DNA of 64,000 nucleotides. Source: Prevotella sp. MA2016. GTDB lineage: Bacteria > Bacteroidota > Bacteroidia > Bacteroidales > Bacteroidaceae. Of the stretch, positions 35,278 to 44,119 are shown piece by piece (positions within the stretch are counted from its first letter, which is position 1; every line of letters begins with the position of its first letter). Below the pieces are notes generated by a model. It was not told the origin of the DNA. It searched no databases and saw only the letters and a list, made by a program, of their open reading frames with translations. The stretch covers positions 1 to 64,000 of the forward strand of contig NZ_JHUW01000007.1 of the NCBI RefSeq assembly GCF_000619825.1, in the 5' to 3' direction. Position numbers and translations under genes: made by a program.

Positions 35278-36351
35278 TCATAATTTGATATAGATCTTCT
35301 TGCGATAGAGCACGAAACCAATAACAAAATTCAGCAGCACAAAATAAACGGCATAAGTGAGCGATGCCCATTTAAGTGCTGGGATAACAGCATGAATAGC
35401 ATCATAGACTGAGGCTGAGAAGCCTAGATATCCCAACAAAATGGCCAGCAACTCGCTCGACACATATAGCGCCAAAGCGTTCACGCCGAACACATGGAAG
35501 AACTTAGTCCACCCGGACTTTTGCTGAATATCTATCACATACATCAGAAAAGCCTGCAGCAATGAGGCCAATCCGCATGTCATCAGCACATAGCTTGGAC
35601 TCCAGATGCGCTTGTTGAGAGGCAAACCATAGCTGAGCAGATAGCCTCCTATCACACAAACAGTGCCAACTACGAATATTGCCAAAACTTTCTGTTCTAC
35701 GGTTTCACGCTTACGAATCAGCATACCACAATAGAATCCTAATAGTACATGAGCCACCGAAGAAATAGTACCAAGTAAACCTTCAGGATCTACAGCACTC
35801 TTATGATACAGATGCTCACTACCAAACAGGTTTACATCTACTTGTGCTAATACATTCACACTGGCATCCTGTGAATAGCCATTGCCCAGCACCAGGATAG
35901 CCGCATAGACAGATAGTAGAACTATGACGGTGTGGATAGTGTATCGATGATTGCAGAACAAAGCATAGAGTGACACAATACCATAACAGAGCGCAATACG
36001 CTGCATCACAGCCCAAATACGCAGATGGTCAAAACAAAGAACATCTCCCCAGATGGCATTATCGAACCAGTTGATAAACAAGCCGATGGCAAACAGCAGT
36101 ACTGTACGCTTCACAACACGACGGATGACCGGTGCAGTAGGCTTGAACTCCGACTTGACCAGCGAGAGATAGCATGAAATTCCCATGATAAACAGGAAGA
36201 AGGGGAACACCAGATCGCATGGTGTCATGCCATTCCACTCAGAGTGACCCAACATTTCGAACGACTCACCCCAGCCGTTGTTAACCATAATCATGCCGGC
36301 AACAGTGATACCACGCAGGATGTCAAGACTTAATAAACGTTTGTTATTCAT
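35278..36351 (-). CDS. HGSNAT-like membrane acyltransferase (DUF5009 type)
   Basis: The 357-residue protein has about 9-11 membrane segments and begins with the family signature RLLSLDILRGITVAGMIMVN. WNGMTPCDLVFPFFLFIMG is the conserved segment containing the candidate catalytic region. This family includes human heparan-alpha-glucosaminide N-acetyltransferase, which moves acetyl groups across a membrane onto terminal glucosamine. It follows the GH89 alpha-N-acetylglucosaminidase gene by 31 bp, so the pair matches two successive steps of heparan-sulfate breakdown. That link is inference from neighbours; the real acceptor here is unknown. Confidence 0.85.
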   Translation of the reverse strand: MNNKRLLSLDILRGITVAGMIMVNNGWGESFEMLGHSEWNGMTPCDLVFPFFLFIMGISCYLSLVKSEFKPTAPVIRRVVKRTVLLFAIGLFINWFDNAIWGDVLCFDHLRIWAVMQRIALCYGIVSLYALFCNHRYTIHTVIVLLSVYAAILVLGNGYSQDASVNVLAQVDVNLFGSEHLYHKSAVDPEGLLGTISSVAHVLLGFYCGMLIRKRETVEQKVLAIFVVGTVCVIGGYLLSYGLPLNKRIWSPSYVLMTCGLASLLQAFLMYVIDIQQKSGWTKFFHVFGVNALALYVSSELLAILLGYLGFSASVYDAIHAVIPALKWASLTYAVYFVLLNFVIGFVLYRKKIYIKL

Positions 36352-36382
36352 TGAAGATTGAACATTGAAGATTGAACATTCA
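36352..36382 (-). repeat. 7-bp tandem repeat in operon spacer
   Basis: The 31-bp spacer alternates attgaag and attgaac in four 7-bp units between the GH89 and acyltransferase genes. Confidence 0.7.
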
Positions 36383-38608
36383 TCACTTTAACAAAAATGC
36401 CATCACCTCCTGGGCAATATCTACTGGATTTCCCTCGGGAGCAGCACTGTAGGGATTCTGCTGCAAAGTCCATGGCTCCTCGATGGCATAGTAGTCGAGT
36501 TTCACCTCCTGTGGCAAGGCCATCTGGAAAAGTTCTGCAGCAGTCTTAGTAGCATTGGGGCCACCACCCAGCAATTCTGGCTGTGGTTCAGTCTGCGCCT
36601 TCATCTGGGCTGCAAGGGCATCAAAATAAGCCTTCCAGCGCACATAATAGAAATCCTTAAGCAATCCCTGCCACTCTTTATGAGCATAATCGCGCAGACC
36701 ACCAGTGTCGGCACAGTAGCGATTACCCCAGGTAGTTATCTGTACGCGGGCATTCCACTCATAGAGTTTCTTCTCCTCAGGGGTGTTACCAGCATTCACT
36801 GCATCCTGCGTCCAGTGACCTAGTCGGAATTCTGAGCGCGTTCCCAACAGTTTATCCTGCATCAGCAGCATATCCAGGAAGCGTTTGGCATCATTGTCAA
36901 AACGCTTGCGACTGAAAGCCTTGTAGTCGGCAATCGTTTTGTGATACTGCAAACGAGCCTGGTCGGCAAGTGCTTGACGGGTAATGTCTACCAGATCATA
37001 CTCAAAATTATTATTGCCGCGATATTTCTCGGCCACGCTATTCATCAGCTCTGCAGCTCTCCTTGTGTCGGCCGGGTCGTAGTAGTTCTTCATCTTCGAC
37101 CACGATGAAGCCTGGAAATTATTCAGCGTAGGACGACCACAGAAGATACTCTCATGAGGGCCTTGCTGATTATTGCCGGCAGGACAGTTATAGATGCTCT
37201 GCGCCAGCAAAAGCCAAGCTTGTTCGATAGTCTTATCTTCCACACCATAGCGCGCCTTCACATAGTTCTTAATCCAGGATTCCTTGGTAAACTTCTCGCT
37301 GCGCCAAGGTAGTTCGCTCATCAATTCAAACATCACAGGGTTATTCTCAGAACCCTCCATCGTAAAACCGATGCCTTTTCTAAGTTGAGAGTTATGATTT
37401 CCATCACTGTAGAAATTATCGAGCAACTGATCCATGCGACCGTGGAGGCCTACGTTGGCACCGAAATTCTCCAAAAGGCAGAACAGCCATTGGTGCTGTT
37501 TGTACCCCTGTTCACGTTTCCAGATGCTAGGGATGCCAAACATGGGGCGACACTCTGAGAAGAGGTCGAGCACCAACAAATCACCGGTTTTCATACCGTC
37601 AACCATTGCTTCGCGTGGATTCTCAGTCCATCCCTGTATCACCCAAACGGCTTTAGGGTTGACACGTTTCATGGCTTGCATCATAGCCTGACCGGCTTTA
37701 GCGTAGTCTATGCTGGCATCATCATTACTCTCATGGAATGGGTCCATCGAGTAGTAATCAGCCTTACCGAACAATTTTGTAAGCTCATCATAATATAAGG
37801 TTGCGATTTCAGCAAATCGCGCATCAGTAGGCAGAAGATTGGCAGGGCGCTGGAATCCATTCCACAATCCGGCATCAGCCACATTGAGCCCCAGACGCTG
37901 CTTAGCATCGTGAGGCACCATGCCACAATAGCCAGGCAATACAGGATGCATGCCCAATTGCTTCATACGGGCCAGAATTTGCTTCTGCAGTTTTTCCTGA
38001 CGGGTGTACCATGACAGTGGCAGAGGTCCACCCCACCCCTCCAGGTTGTTCATCTCCCACCAAGCCAAGAAAGCAGGTCCGGCAATAAACTCTCCCACTT
38101 CTTGCTCTGTGTAACCCAACTTGAGCAGCATATTACGCCACACACACTCTTCGCCGACAATGGCCAATGGCATGTTGACGCCATGCAGCGCCATCCAGTC
38201 TATTTCTTTCTCCCAACGCTTCCAATCCCAGAAAGCCATGGAATACGAGAATGTGCAGTAGTTAAAATCGTAGCGCAGCGTCAGGTCGGTTTCATGACGT
38301 TCTTTTACCTTCACAGTAGGCAGCTTGGCAGGCAGTTTGGCTTGCATCTGGTTCCAAGAGAGATGCACACCTGCGTAATATTTCAGATACCAGTTAAGGC
38401 CAGAGGCGATGTTCACCCACGTATTACCGCGAATCACCACCTTTGTGCCAGCCTGGTCGAGTTCAAAGAAATCCTTATCACTCTTCATCAACTGAGTTTT
38501 AAACTTAGCCGAGGCTCCTTTGTCGATACGCTCAAGCATATCATCCACGGGATTAGCCCACATCTGCACCGAAAGCAGAATACCGATAATAGTTAGTAGC
38601 TGTTTCAT
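36383..38608 (-). CDS. GH89 alpha-N-acetylglucosaminidase
   Basis: The 741-residue protein has a signal peptide ending at MWANP and the three-part NAGLU layout: a small N-terminal domain, a TIM-barrel region with DFNYCTFSYSMAFWDWKRWE and VWVIQGWTENPR, and a C-terminal helical domain. The putative acid/base and nucleophile Glu residues are in DPFHES (about residue 286) and in the SENNPVMFELMSELP region (about 410-425). It should remove terminal alpha-linked GlcNAc, as from heparan sulfate or mucin-type glycans. Its start lies 2 bp after cca and the acyltransferase gene follows. Confidence 0.93.
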   Translation of the reverse strand: MKQLLTIIGILLSVQMWANPVDDMLERIDKGASAKFKTQLMKSDKDFFELDQAGTKVVIRGNTWVNIASGLNWYLKYYAGVHLSWNQMQAKLPAKLPTVKVKERHETDLTLRYDFNYCTFSYSMAFWDWKRWEKEIDWMALHGVNMPLAIVGEECVWRNMLLKLGYTEQEVGEFIAGPAFLAWWEMNNLEGWGGPLPLSWYTRQEKLQKQILARMKQLGMHPVLPGYCGMVPHDAKQRLGLNVADAGLWNGFQRPANLLPTDARFAEIATLYYDELTKLFGKADYYSMDPFHESNDDASIDYAKAGQAMMQAMKRVNPKAVWVIQGWTENPREAMVDGMKTGDLLVLDLFSECRPMFGIPSIWKREQGYKQHQWLFCLLENFGANVGLHGRMDQLLDNFYSDGNHNSQLRKGIGFTMEGSENNPVMFELMSELPWRSEKFTKESWIKNYVKARYGVEDKTIEQAWLLLAQSIYNCPAGNNQQGPHESIFCGRPTLNNFQASSWSKMKNYYDPADTRRAAELMNSVAEKYRGNNNFEYDLVDITRQALADQARLQYHKTIADYKAFSRKRFDNDAKRFLDMLLMQDKLLGTRSEFRLGHWTQDAVNAGNTPEEKKLYEWNARVQITTWGNRYCADTGGLRDYAHKEWQGLLKDFYYVRWKAYFDALAAQMKAQTEPQPELLGGGPNATKTAAELFQMALPQEVKLDYYAIEEPWTLQQNPYSAAPEGNPVDIAQEVMAFLLK

Positions 38609-38610
38609 GA

Positions 38611-40047
38611 TTATACGAGTTTCATTTCCCTTGCCTTAGCCATAAGCAGCGCCATCAGCGGCTCACGCTCATTCTCCACCTTATTATCTAATACAGCATC
38701 TTTCAGATACTGCTTCAGCACACCAACCTCGCGGCATGGCGAGAGGTGGAACATCTCCATAATTTCATTACCATCGATAACGGGCTGCAACAAGCGTACA
38801 TAATCCTTTTCCTTCAAATCGGTCAACTTCTCGCGCACCATTCTGAAGTTCTCAAGAAACATTTTCTTACGCACCTCATTCTTCGAAGTGATATCAGCCT
38901 CGCACAGCAGCATCAAGTCACCGATATCCTCACCGGCATCGTTCATCAGTCGGCGAACAGCCGAATCGGTCACTATCTCATCAGCAATCACGATGGGACG
39001 CATGTGCATGTCAACCAGTTTCTGCACATACTTCATCTTCATATCCAATGGCAACATGAGTCTACGGAATATCTGGGGCACCATCTTTGCACCTATCATA
39101 TTATGATTATGGAAGGTCCAACCGATGGCCGGATCCCAACGCTTTGACTTTGTCTTTCCCACATCATGCAGCAGGGCAGCCCAACGAAGCCACAGGTTAT
39201 CGGAGTGAGCAGCCACATTATCAAGCACCTCCAGGGTATGATAGAAATTATTCTTATGGGCACGACCATTCTTCTGCTCCACGATATCCAGAGCAGCCAG
39301 TTCGGGCAGTATGATATTGAGCAATCCGCAGCGCTGCAAATCCACGAAACCGCGCGATGGGGTGCGCGACAGGATGATCTTATTGAGTTCATCCTTAATG
39401 CGCTCGCCACTCACGATTTTGATTCTGTCGGCCATACGTTCCAGTGCCACAAAGGTTTCTTCCTCAATCTGGAAGTTCAACTGTGTAGCAAAACGTATGC
39501 AGCGCATCATGCGTAACGGATCGTCACTGAAAGTAATTCCTGGCTCTAAGGGAGTAGCGATGATACCATCCTCCAAATCAGCCAAGCCATTGAACGGGTC
39601 AACCAGTTCACCAAACCGGTCTTTATTCAGGCAGATGGCCATGGCATTGATAGTGAAGTCTCTACGGTTCTGATCATCTTCGAGTGTACCATCCTCTACG
39701 ATAGGCTTACGCGAGTCGTGGCTATAGCTCTCTTTGCGAGCACCCACAAACTCCACCTCGTATTCAGTACCTTTCTGCCAGAACTTCACCTGTGCTGTAC
39801 CAAAATTGCGGAACACGCTCAGATGTGCCTTTTTCCCCACGATACGCTTCAGTTCCTCAGCCACTTTAATACCGCTACCCACCACCACGACATCGATATC
39901 ATTAGATGGTCGCTCAAGAAAAATATCTCTCACATAACCACCCACAACATAGCACTCCAGACCTAATCGGTCTGCAGCCTCACTGATTTGGTGGAAGATG
40001 TCTTGATTAAGTATCTCTGCTAACTCTTCGTCGCTATATAAATTCAT
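38611..40047 (-). CDS. cca: CCA tRNA nucleotidyltransferase with HD domain
   Basis: The 478-residue protein is a class II nucleotidyltransferase. The signature is GGYVRDIFLERPSNDIDVVV, followed by RRDFTINAMA and an HD-domain motif LLHDVGKT about midway. It adds or repairs the 3' CCA of tRNAs, which matters here because the tRNA-Lys gene in this window does not encode CCA. I start at the ATG at 40047 (MNLYSDEEL), downstream of a consensus promoter. GH89 follows 2 bp later on the same strand. Confidence 0.95.
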   Translation of the reverse strand: MNLYSDEELAEILNQDIFHQISEAADRLGLECYVVGGYVRDIFLERPSNDIDVVVVGSGIKVAEELKRIVGKKAHLSVFRNFGTAQVKFWQKGTEYEVEFVGARKESYSHDSRKPIVEDGTLEDDQNRRDFTINAMAICLNKDRFGELVDPFNGLADLEDGIIATPLEPGITFSDDPLRMMRCIRFATQLNFQIEEETFVALERMADRIKIVSGERIKDELNKIILSRTPSRGFVDLQRCGLLNIILPELAALDIVEQKNGRAHKNNFYHTLEVLDNVAAHSDNLWLRWAALLHDVGKTKSKRWDPAIGWTFHNHNMIGAKMVPQIFRRLMLPLDMKMKYVQKLVDMHMRPIVIADEIVTDSAVRRLMNDAGEDIGDLMLLCEADITSKNEVRKKMFLENFRMVREKLTDLKEKDYVRLLQPVIDGNEIMEMFHLSPCREVGVLKQYLKDAVLDNKVENEREPLMALLMAKAREMKLV

Positions 40048-40068
40048 TATATATACCTTTTTAGGTTG

Positions 40069-40099
40069 CAAAGATACACTATTTTTTCCTATCCACCAA
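40069..40099 (-). promoter_or_regulatory. Promoter of cca
   Basis: On the minus strand, TTGG (40096-40099), 19 bp, then TATCTTTG (40069-40076). Confidence 0.7.
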
Positions 40100-40110
40100 T
40101 TATTTTAGCA

Positions 40111-40389
40111 TTAATAAATAAAATAATCCCGCTTTGTCTTCTTTTTAATATTCTCTTTAATATCGGAATAGAGTGGGTCGTACTTGGCATTGGGCCTTGA
40201 AATAGTAAACCCTTTCACCTTTACTATATAGTTATCCACGCTATCCTGCGACATTTGGTCAAGATGTAATGATTCGTTGTAGAACTCCTCCATTTCAGGC
40301 AATGAATTTTGCGTCAACAGAGGTTTCTCTCCGTAGTAGGCAAGTCCAAGAAGTAGGACTGCAGCAACTGATAATAGCAATTTTTTCAT
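40111..40389 (-). CDS. Small exported hypothetical protein
   Basis: The 92-residue protein begins MKKLLLSVAAVLLLGLAYYG, which reads as a signal peptide or membrane anchor. The rest is short, hydrophilic and Lys-rich at the end (KENIKKKTKRDYFIY). I recognise no domain. It sits on its own transcription unit between cca and the divergent AGCS transporter, with a consensus promoter. Its start follows the -7 box by about 25 bp, which supports the ATG at 40389. Confidence 0.6.
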   Translation of the reverse strand: MKKLLLSVAAVLLLGLAYYGEKPLLTQNSLPEMEEFYNESLHLDQMSQDSVDNYIVKVKGFTISRPNAKYDPLYSDIKENIKKKTKRDYFIY

Positions 40390-40413
40390 TGTGCAACAGT
40401 TTTTTAAGTGCTG

Positions 40414-40445
40414 CAAAGATAAGTATTAATTTTGAAACCACCAAA
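40414..40445 (-). promoter_or_regulatory. Promoter of the small exported protein
   Basis: On the minus strand, TTTGG (40441-40445), 19 bp, then TATCTTTG (40414-40421). Confidence 0.7.
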
Positions 40446-40493
40446 CTTTTTTTTGCAATTTTACGCATTTTGCCATCAATTTGACATAATTAT

Positions 40494-40524
40494 TTTGTAA
40501 TATCGGCTAAAAACGCTACCTTTG
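40494..40524 (+). promoter_or_regulatory. Promoter of the AGCS symporter gene
   Basis: TTTG (40494-40497), 19 bp, then TACCTTTG (40517-40524), 27 bp before the ATG. Confidence 0.75.
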
Positions 40525-40550
40525 CCGCAAGAAATCAGTTATCTGCACAG

Positions 40551-41918
40551 ATGGAACCATTAAACGACTTCTTTTCGCTTTTGAGCTCATTCCTTTGGGG
40601 ATGGCCAATGATTGTGTTATTGCTTGGTACGCACATCTACCTGACAATCATACTACGCATTCCGCAGCGCAAACTGCTGACAGGCATCAGACTCTCTGTC
40701 AAGAAAGATGCAAAAGCTGAGGGCGACGTCAGTCAGTTTGGTGCGCTGGCCACAGCACTAGCCGCAACCATAGGTACAGGTAATATTGTTGGCGTGGCTA
40801 CCGCAGTGGCATTAGGCGGTCCGGGTGCTGTACTATGGTGCTGGCTGACTGGTATTTTTGGAATGTCAACAAAATATGCCGAAGGATTATTGGCAGTAAA
40901 ATATCGCGTAAAAACAGCTGATGGCAAGATGCTTGGCGGCCCGATGTATGCACTGGAACGCGGACTCAACATGAAGTGGCTGGGCATTCTCTTTGCCATT
41001 TTCACAGCTTTAGCCTCGTTTGGCATAGGCTGCACTGTCCAGGCCAACTCTATAGCCCTGTTAGCTCACGACACTTTCAGCATACCCACATGGATAATTG
41101 GTTTGTTTGTAAGTGTGCTCACAGCACTAGTGATACTAGGCGGCGTGAAAGCGATAGCCAAGGTATGCACCATATTGGTACCATTCATGGCTGTACTCTA
41201 TGTGCTGGGCTGTATCTTTATCCTGAGCCTTAATAGTAGTTATGTGTGGCCCGCCATCCAACTCATTGTCAACTCAGCCCTCAACCCCTCGGCTGCAGGC
41301 GGTGGCTTTGTGGGTGCCTCTGTTATGATGGCGGCTCGATATGGTATAGCCCGCGGACTGTTCAGCAATGAGAGTGGTATGGGCAGTGCCCCCATCGTGG
41401 CAGCAGCCGCTCAGACACGAAACCCAGTGCGCCAAGCGTTGGTGTCGAGCACAGGCACATTCTGGGATACTGTCATCATCTGCGCGCTGACAGGCCTTGT
41501 CTTAGTGAGCAGCATTCTGGCCTATCCAGACATTACTTACGCCGACGGAGCTGCACTCACCAAAGTGGCATTTTCTAAGATTCCCTACGTAGGTGCGCCA
41601 CTATTGTCATTCGGCATACTGACCTTCGCCTTCAGCACTATCATTGGTTGGAGCTACTATGGCGAGAGCGCAGTAAACTATCTGGAAGGGCATCGCGCCA
41701 ACCGATTCTATCGCATTCTGTTCATCGTGTCGCTATTCTTTGGTTCCATTATCAATCTGGATATCATCTGGAATATCGCCGACTGCATGAATGCTCTTAT
41801 GACCATTCCTAACCTGATAGCGCTGCTGCTATTAAGCGGTGTGACTGCAAAAGAAACCAAGAAATACTTGTGGAGCAACAAGTTGGACGAAGAGATGGAG
41901 GAAGAAATTAATCAATAA
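40551..41918 (+). CDS. Alanine/glycine:cation symporter (AGCS family)
   Basis: The 455-residue protein has about ten membrane segments with AGCS signatures: GALATALAATIGTGNIVGVATAVALGGPGA near the N terminus (in two blocks) and the later NESGMGSAPIVAAAA. It would import alanine or glycine with Na+ or H+ at the inner membrane. Length and motifs fit the family. It is followed 21 bp later by the GH5 gene, but a functional link is not evident. Confidence 0.92.
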   Translation: MEPLNDFFSLLSSFLWGWPMIVLLLGTHIYLTIILRIPQRKLLTGIRLSVKKDAKAEGDVSQFGALATALAATIGTGNIVGVATAVALGGPGAVLWCWLTGIFGMSTKYAEGLLAVKYRVKTADGKMLGGPMYALERGLNMKWLGILFAIFTALASFGIGCTVQANSIALLAHDTFSIPTWIIGLFVSVLTALVILGGVKAIAKVCTILVPFMAVLYVLGCIFILSLNSSYVWPAIQLIVNSALNPSAAGGGFVGASVMMAARYGIARGLFSNESGMGSAPIVAAAAQTRNPVRQALVSSTGTFWDTVIICALTGLVLVSSILAYPDITYADGAALTKVAFSKIPYVGAPLLSFGILTFAFSTIIGWSYYGESAVNYLEGHRANRFYRILFIVSLFFGSIINLDIIWNIADCMNALMTIPNLIALLLLSGVTAKETKKYLWSNKLDEEMEEEINQ

Positions 41919-41939
41919 CTAACTTATTATATTAAAAGT

Positions 41940-43103
41940 ATGAGAAAAAACTATTTCGCTCTGGCCGCTATCTTTGCGGCAATGTTGACATTCATGTCGT
42001 GTGGTAACAAGACCCAGACTCAGGATCAGACACAAGCAGGACAAGTGAACAACTTCCGCATCAAGCGCGGCACAAACATCAGTCACTGGCTATCTCAATC
42101 AGAACAGCGTGGCGAAGCCCGTCGCCTGCACATTCAGGAGGACGACTTTGCCCGTTTGGAGGAATTAGGCTTCGACTTTGTGCGTATTCCTATCGACGAA
42201 GTACAATTCTGGGATGAGAATGGCAAACAACTGCCCGAAGCTTGGGGGTTGCTGAACAATGCTTTGGATTGGGCAAAGAATCACAACCTGCGAGCTATAG
42301 TGGATTTGCACATTATCCGTTCTCATTATTTTAACGCTGTTAACGAAGGTAATCAAGCTGCTAACACATTGTTCACCTCAGAGGAATCTCAACAGGGTCT
42401 CATCAATCTGTGGCATCAATTGTCAGATACACTCAAGCGCCGCAGCAACGACTGGGTGGCCTATGAATTCATGAACGAGCCAGTAGCACCAGAGCACGAG
42501 CAGTGGAACCAATTGGTAGCTAAGGTACACAAAGCTCTGCGCGAGTTGGAACCACAGCGCACCCTGGTGATTGGTTCTAACATGTGGCAGGGACACGAAA
42601 CAATGAAGTATCTGAAGGTGCCCGAGGGCGATAAGAATATCATCCTGAGTTTCCACTATTACAACCCCATGATTCTTACCCACTATGGTGCTTGGTGGAC
42701 GCCACTGGGCAAGTATAAGGGTAAGGTGAACTACCCAGGCGTACTGGTTTCGAAAGAAGACTACGAGGCTGCACCAGATGAGATTAAAGATCAGTTAAAG
42801 CCTTATACCGAACAGGTTTGGGACATCAACACGATCCGTGCCCAGTTCAAGGATGCCATTGAAGCCGCTAAAAAATACGACCTGCAGCTATTCTGCGGCG
42901 AATGGGGTGTTTACGAGCCTGTGGACCGTGAGTTGGCCTACAACTGGACCCGCGACATGCTGACCGTGTTTGATGAGTATGACATTGCCTGGACCACTTG
43001 GTGCTATGATGCCGACTTCGGATTCTGGGATCAGCAGAGACATACCTACAAGGACCGTCCATTGGTAGAGCTGCTCATGAGCGGGGAAAAGTTGAAGAAT
43101 TGA
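41940..43103 (+). CDS. GH5 endoglucanase-type lipoprotein
   Basis: The 387-residue protein has a lipobox MLTFMSCGN (Cys21), so it is exported and lipid-anchored. The GH5 TIM barrel follows, with the acid/base Glu180 in FMNEP and the nucleophile Glu321 in FCGEWGVY. NISHWLSQ and DFVRIPIDEVQF are typical of GH5. The family acts on beta-1,4-linked glucans, mannans or related hemicellulose; the exact subfamily cannot be decided by eye. The last codons (EKLKN) run into an 8-bp tandem repeat that continues through the spacer. Confidence 0.9.
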   Translation: MRKNYFALAAIFAAMLTFMSCGNKTQTQDQTQAGQVNNFRIKRGTNISHWLSQSEQRGEARRLHIQEDDFARLEELGFDFVRIPIDEVQFWDENGKQLPEAWGLLNNALDWAKNHNLRAIVDLHIIRSHYFNAVNEGNQAANTLFTSEESQQGLINLWHQLSDTLKRRSNDWVAYEFMNEPVAPEHEQWNQLVAKVHKALRELEPQRTLVIGSNMWQGHETMKYLKVPEGDKNIILSFHYYNPMILTHYGAWWTPLGKYKGKVNYPGVLVSKEDYEAAPDEIKDQLKPYTEQVWDINTIRAQFKDAIEAAKKYDLQLFCGEWGVYEPVDRELAYNWTRDMLTVFDEYDIAWTTWCYDADFGFWDQQRHTYKDRPLVELLMSGEKLKN

Positions 43104-43139
43104 AAAATTGAAAAATTAAAAAATTAAAATAATAAAAAA
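43090..43139 (+). repeat. 8-bp tandem repeat tract covering the GH5 end and the spacer
   Basis: Units such as gttgaaga, attgaaaa, attaaaaa and aataaaaa repeat with period 8 from the last GH5 codons to the TTG start of the next gene. Confidence 0.7.
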
Positions 43140-43496
43140 TTGAAGAAGATTTTACTGCCTTTGATGGCAATCATGATGTTAACGGCTTGCGGCGAGACGA
43201 AGACCAGAAAGGAAATCTCGCGCCGCAAGGCCGCTTTGGTTGAGAAACAGGAGACCGAGTTAAAGAAAGCTCAGTTGGAGTTGTGGAAAACGGACAGTTT
43301 GTTGCAAATTGCCAACAAAGAACTGGCAGCGATGACCACAGAAGTAGAATTGCACAAGCAGGCCCTGAAGGCCACTCCCGAGGAGTTGACTGCACTGACC
43401 AGACTTCGTATGAAGCGCGACTCTATCCGCACCCAATACGAATCCTTAGGGCTGAAAATCAGGTACATCCACAAGAAGCAAAGTGAAAATAAGTGA
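43140..43496 (+). CDS. Small coiled-coil lipoprotein
   Basis: The 118-residue protein has a lipobox LMLTAC (Cys17), then a highly charged helical region (KKAQLELWKTDSLLQIANKE and similar) predicted to be coiled coil. No enzymatic motif is visible. The frame opens with TTG at 43140. The later in-frame ATG would lose the KK n-region of the signal peptide, so TTG is preferred. The TTG start overlaps the end of the repeat tract. The gene overlaps no neighbour; a DUF1599 gene with its own promoter follows. Confidence 0.7.
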   Translation: MKKILLPLMAIMMLTACGETKTRKEISRRKAALVEKQETELKKAQLELWKTDSLLQIANKELAAMTTEVELHKQALKATPEELTALTRLRMKRDSIRTQYESLGLKIRYIHKKQSENK

Positions 43497-43536
43497 ATTT
43501 TTCACGATACCCTATTCACTATTCGCTAAAAATTAG

Positions 43537-43544
43537 TACCTTTG
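43537..43544 (+). promoter_or_regulatory. -7 box before the DUF1599 gene
   Basis: TACCTTTG lies 8 bp before the ATG at 43553. No good -33 TTTG is visible at the right distance. Confidence 0.45.
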
Positions 43545-43552
43545 CAGCCGAT

Positions 43553-44119
43553 ATGACCCAATTTGAAAAGACAAACGCTCAGTTTGAGCAGGCTATTGCT
43601 GAGTGCAGAGCACTGTTCGAGAAGAAGCTACACGACTACAAAGCGTCGTGGCGCATCCTGCGTCCTACCGCGCTAACCGACCAATTGTTTATCAAAGCTA
43701 AACGAATCCGCTCACTGGAGATTAAGAAGGAATCGTTGGTGGGCGAAGGCATCCGTCCGGAGTTTATCGCGCTGATAAACTATGGTATTGTTGGGCTTAT
43801 CCAACTTTCAAAAGGATTTGCTGATACTGTTGACATCAGTAACGCCGAGGCCATGGCACTCTACGATGAGTATGCCAAGGAGGCATTGGAACTGATGAAG
43901 CGCAAGAACCACGACTACGACGAGGCGTGGCGCGGCATGCGGGTTAGTAGTTATACCGACCTGATCCTTACAAAAATAGAACGTATCAAGGAAATCGAGA
44001 ACTTGCAGGGCGAGACACTCGTCAGCGAGGGTATCGATGCCAATTATATGGATATCATTAACTACGCGGTCTTTGGAGTAATTAAATTATCGGAGCACAG
44101 CGATAACGCCACAGCATGA
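43553..44119 (+). CDS. DUF1599 domain protein with internal duplication
   Basis: The 188-residue soluble protein has two copies of the family motif: KKLHDYKASWRILRP in the first half and KRKNHDYDEAWRGMRV in the second. Each is followed by a similar helix (KAKRIRSLE and KIERIKEIE). The function is not established; relationship to nucleotide pyrophosphohydrolase-like folds is possible. The ATG at 43553 follows the -7 box and is preferred over the earlier in-frame codons in the intergenic region. It overlaps the DoxX-like gene by 4 bp (ATGA). Confidence 0.85.
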   Translation: MTQFEKTNAQFEQAIAECRALFEKKLHDYKASWRILRPTALTDQLFIKAKRIRSLEIKKESLVGEGIRPEFIALINYGIVGLIQLSKGFADTVDISNAEAMALYDEYAKEALELMKRKNHDYDEAWRGMRVSSYTDLILTKIERIKEIENLQGETLVSEGIDANYMDIINYAVFGVIKLSEHSDNATA

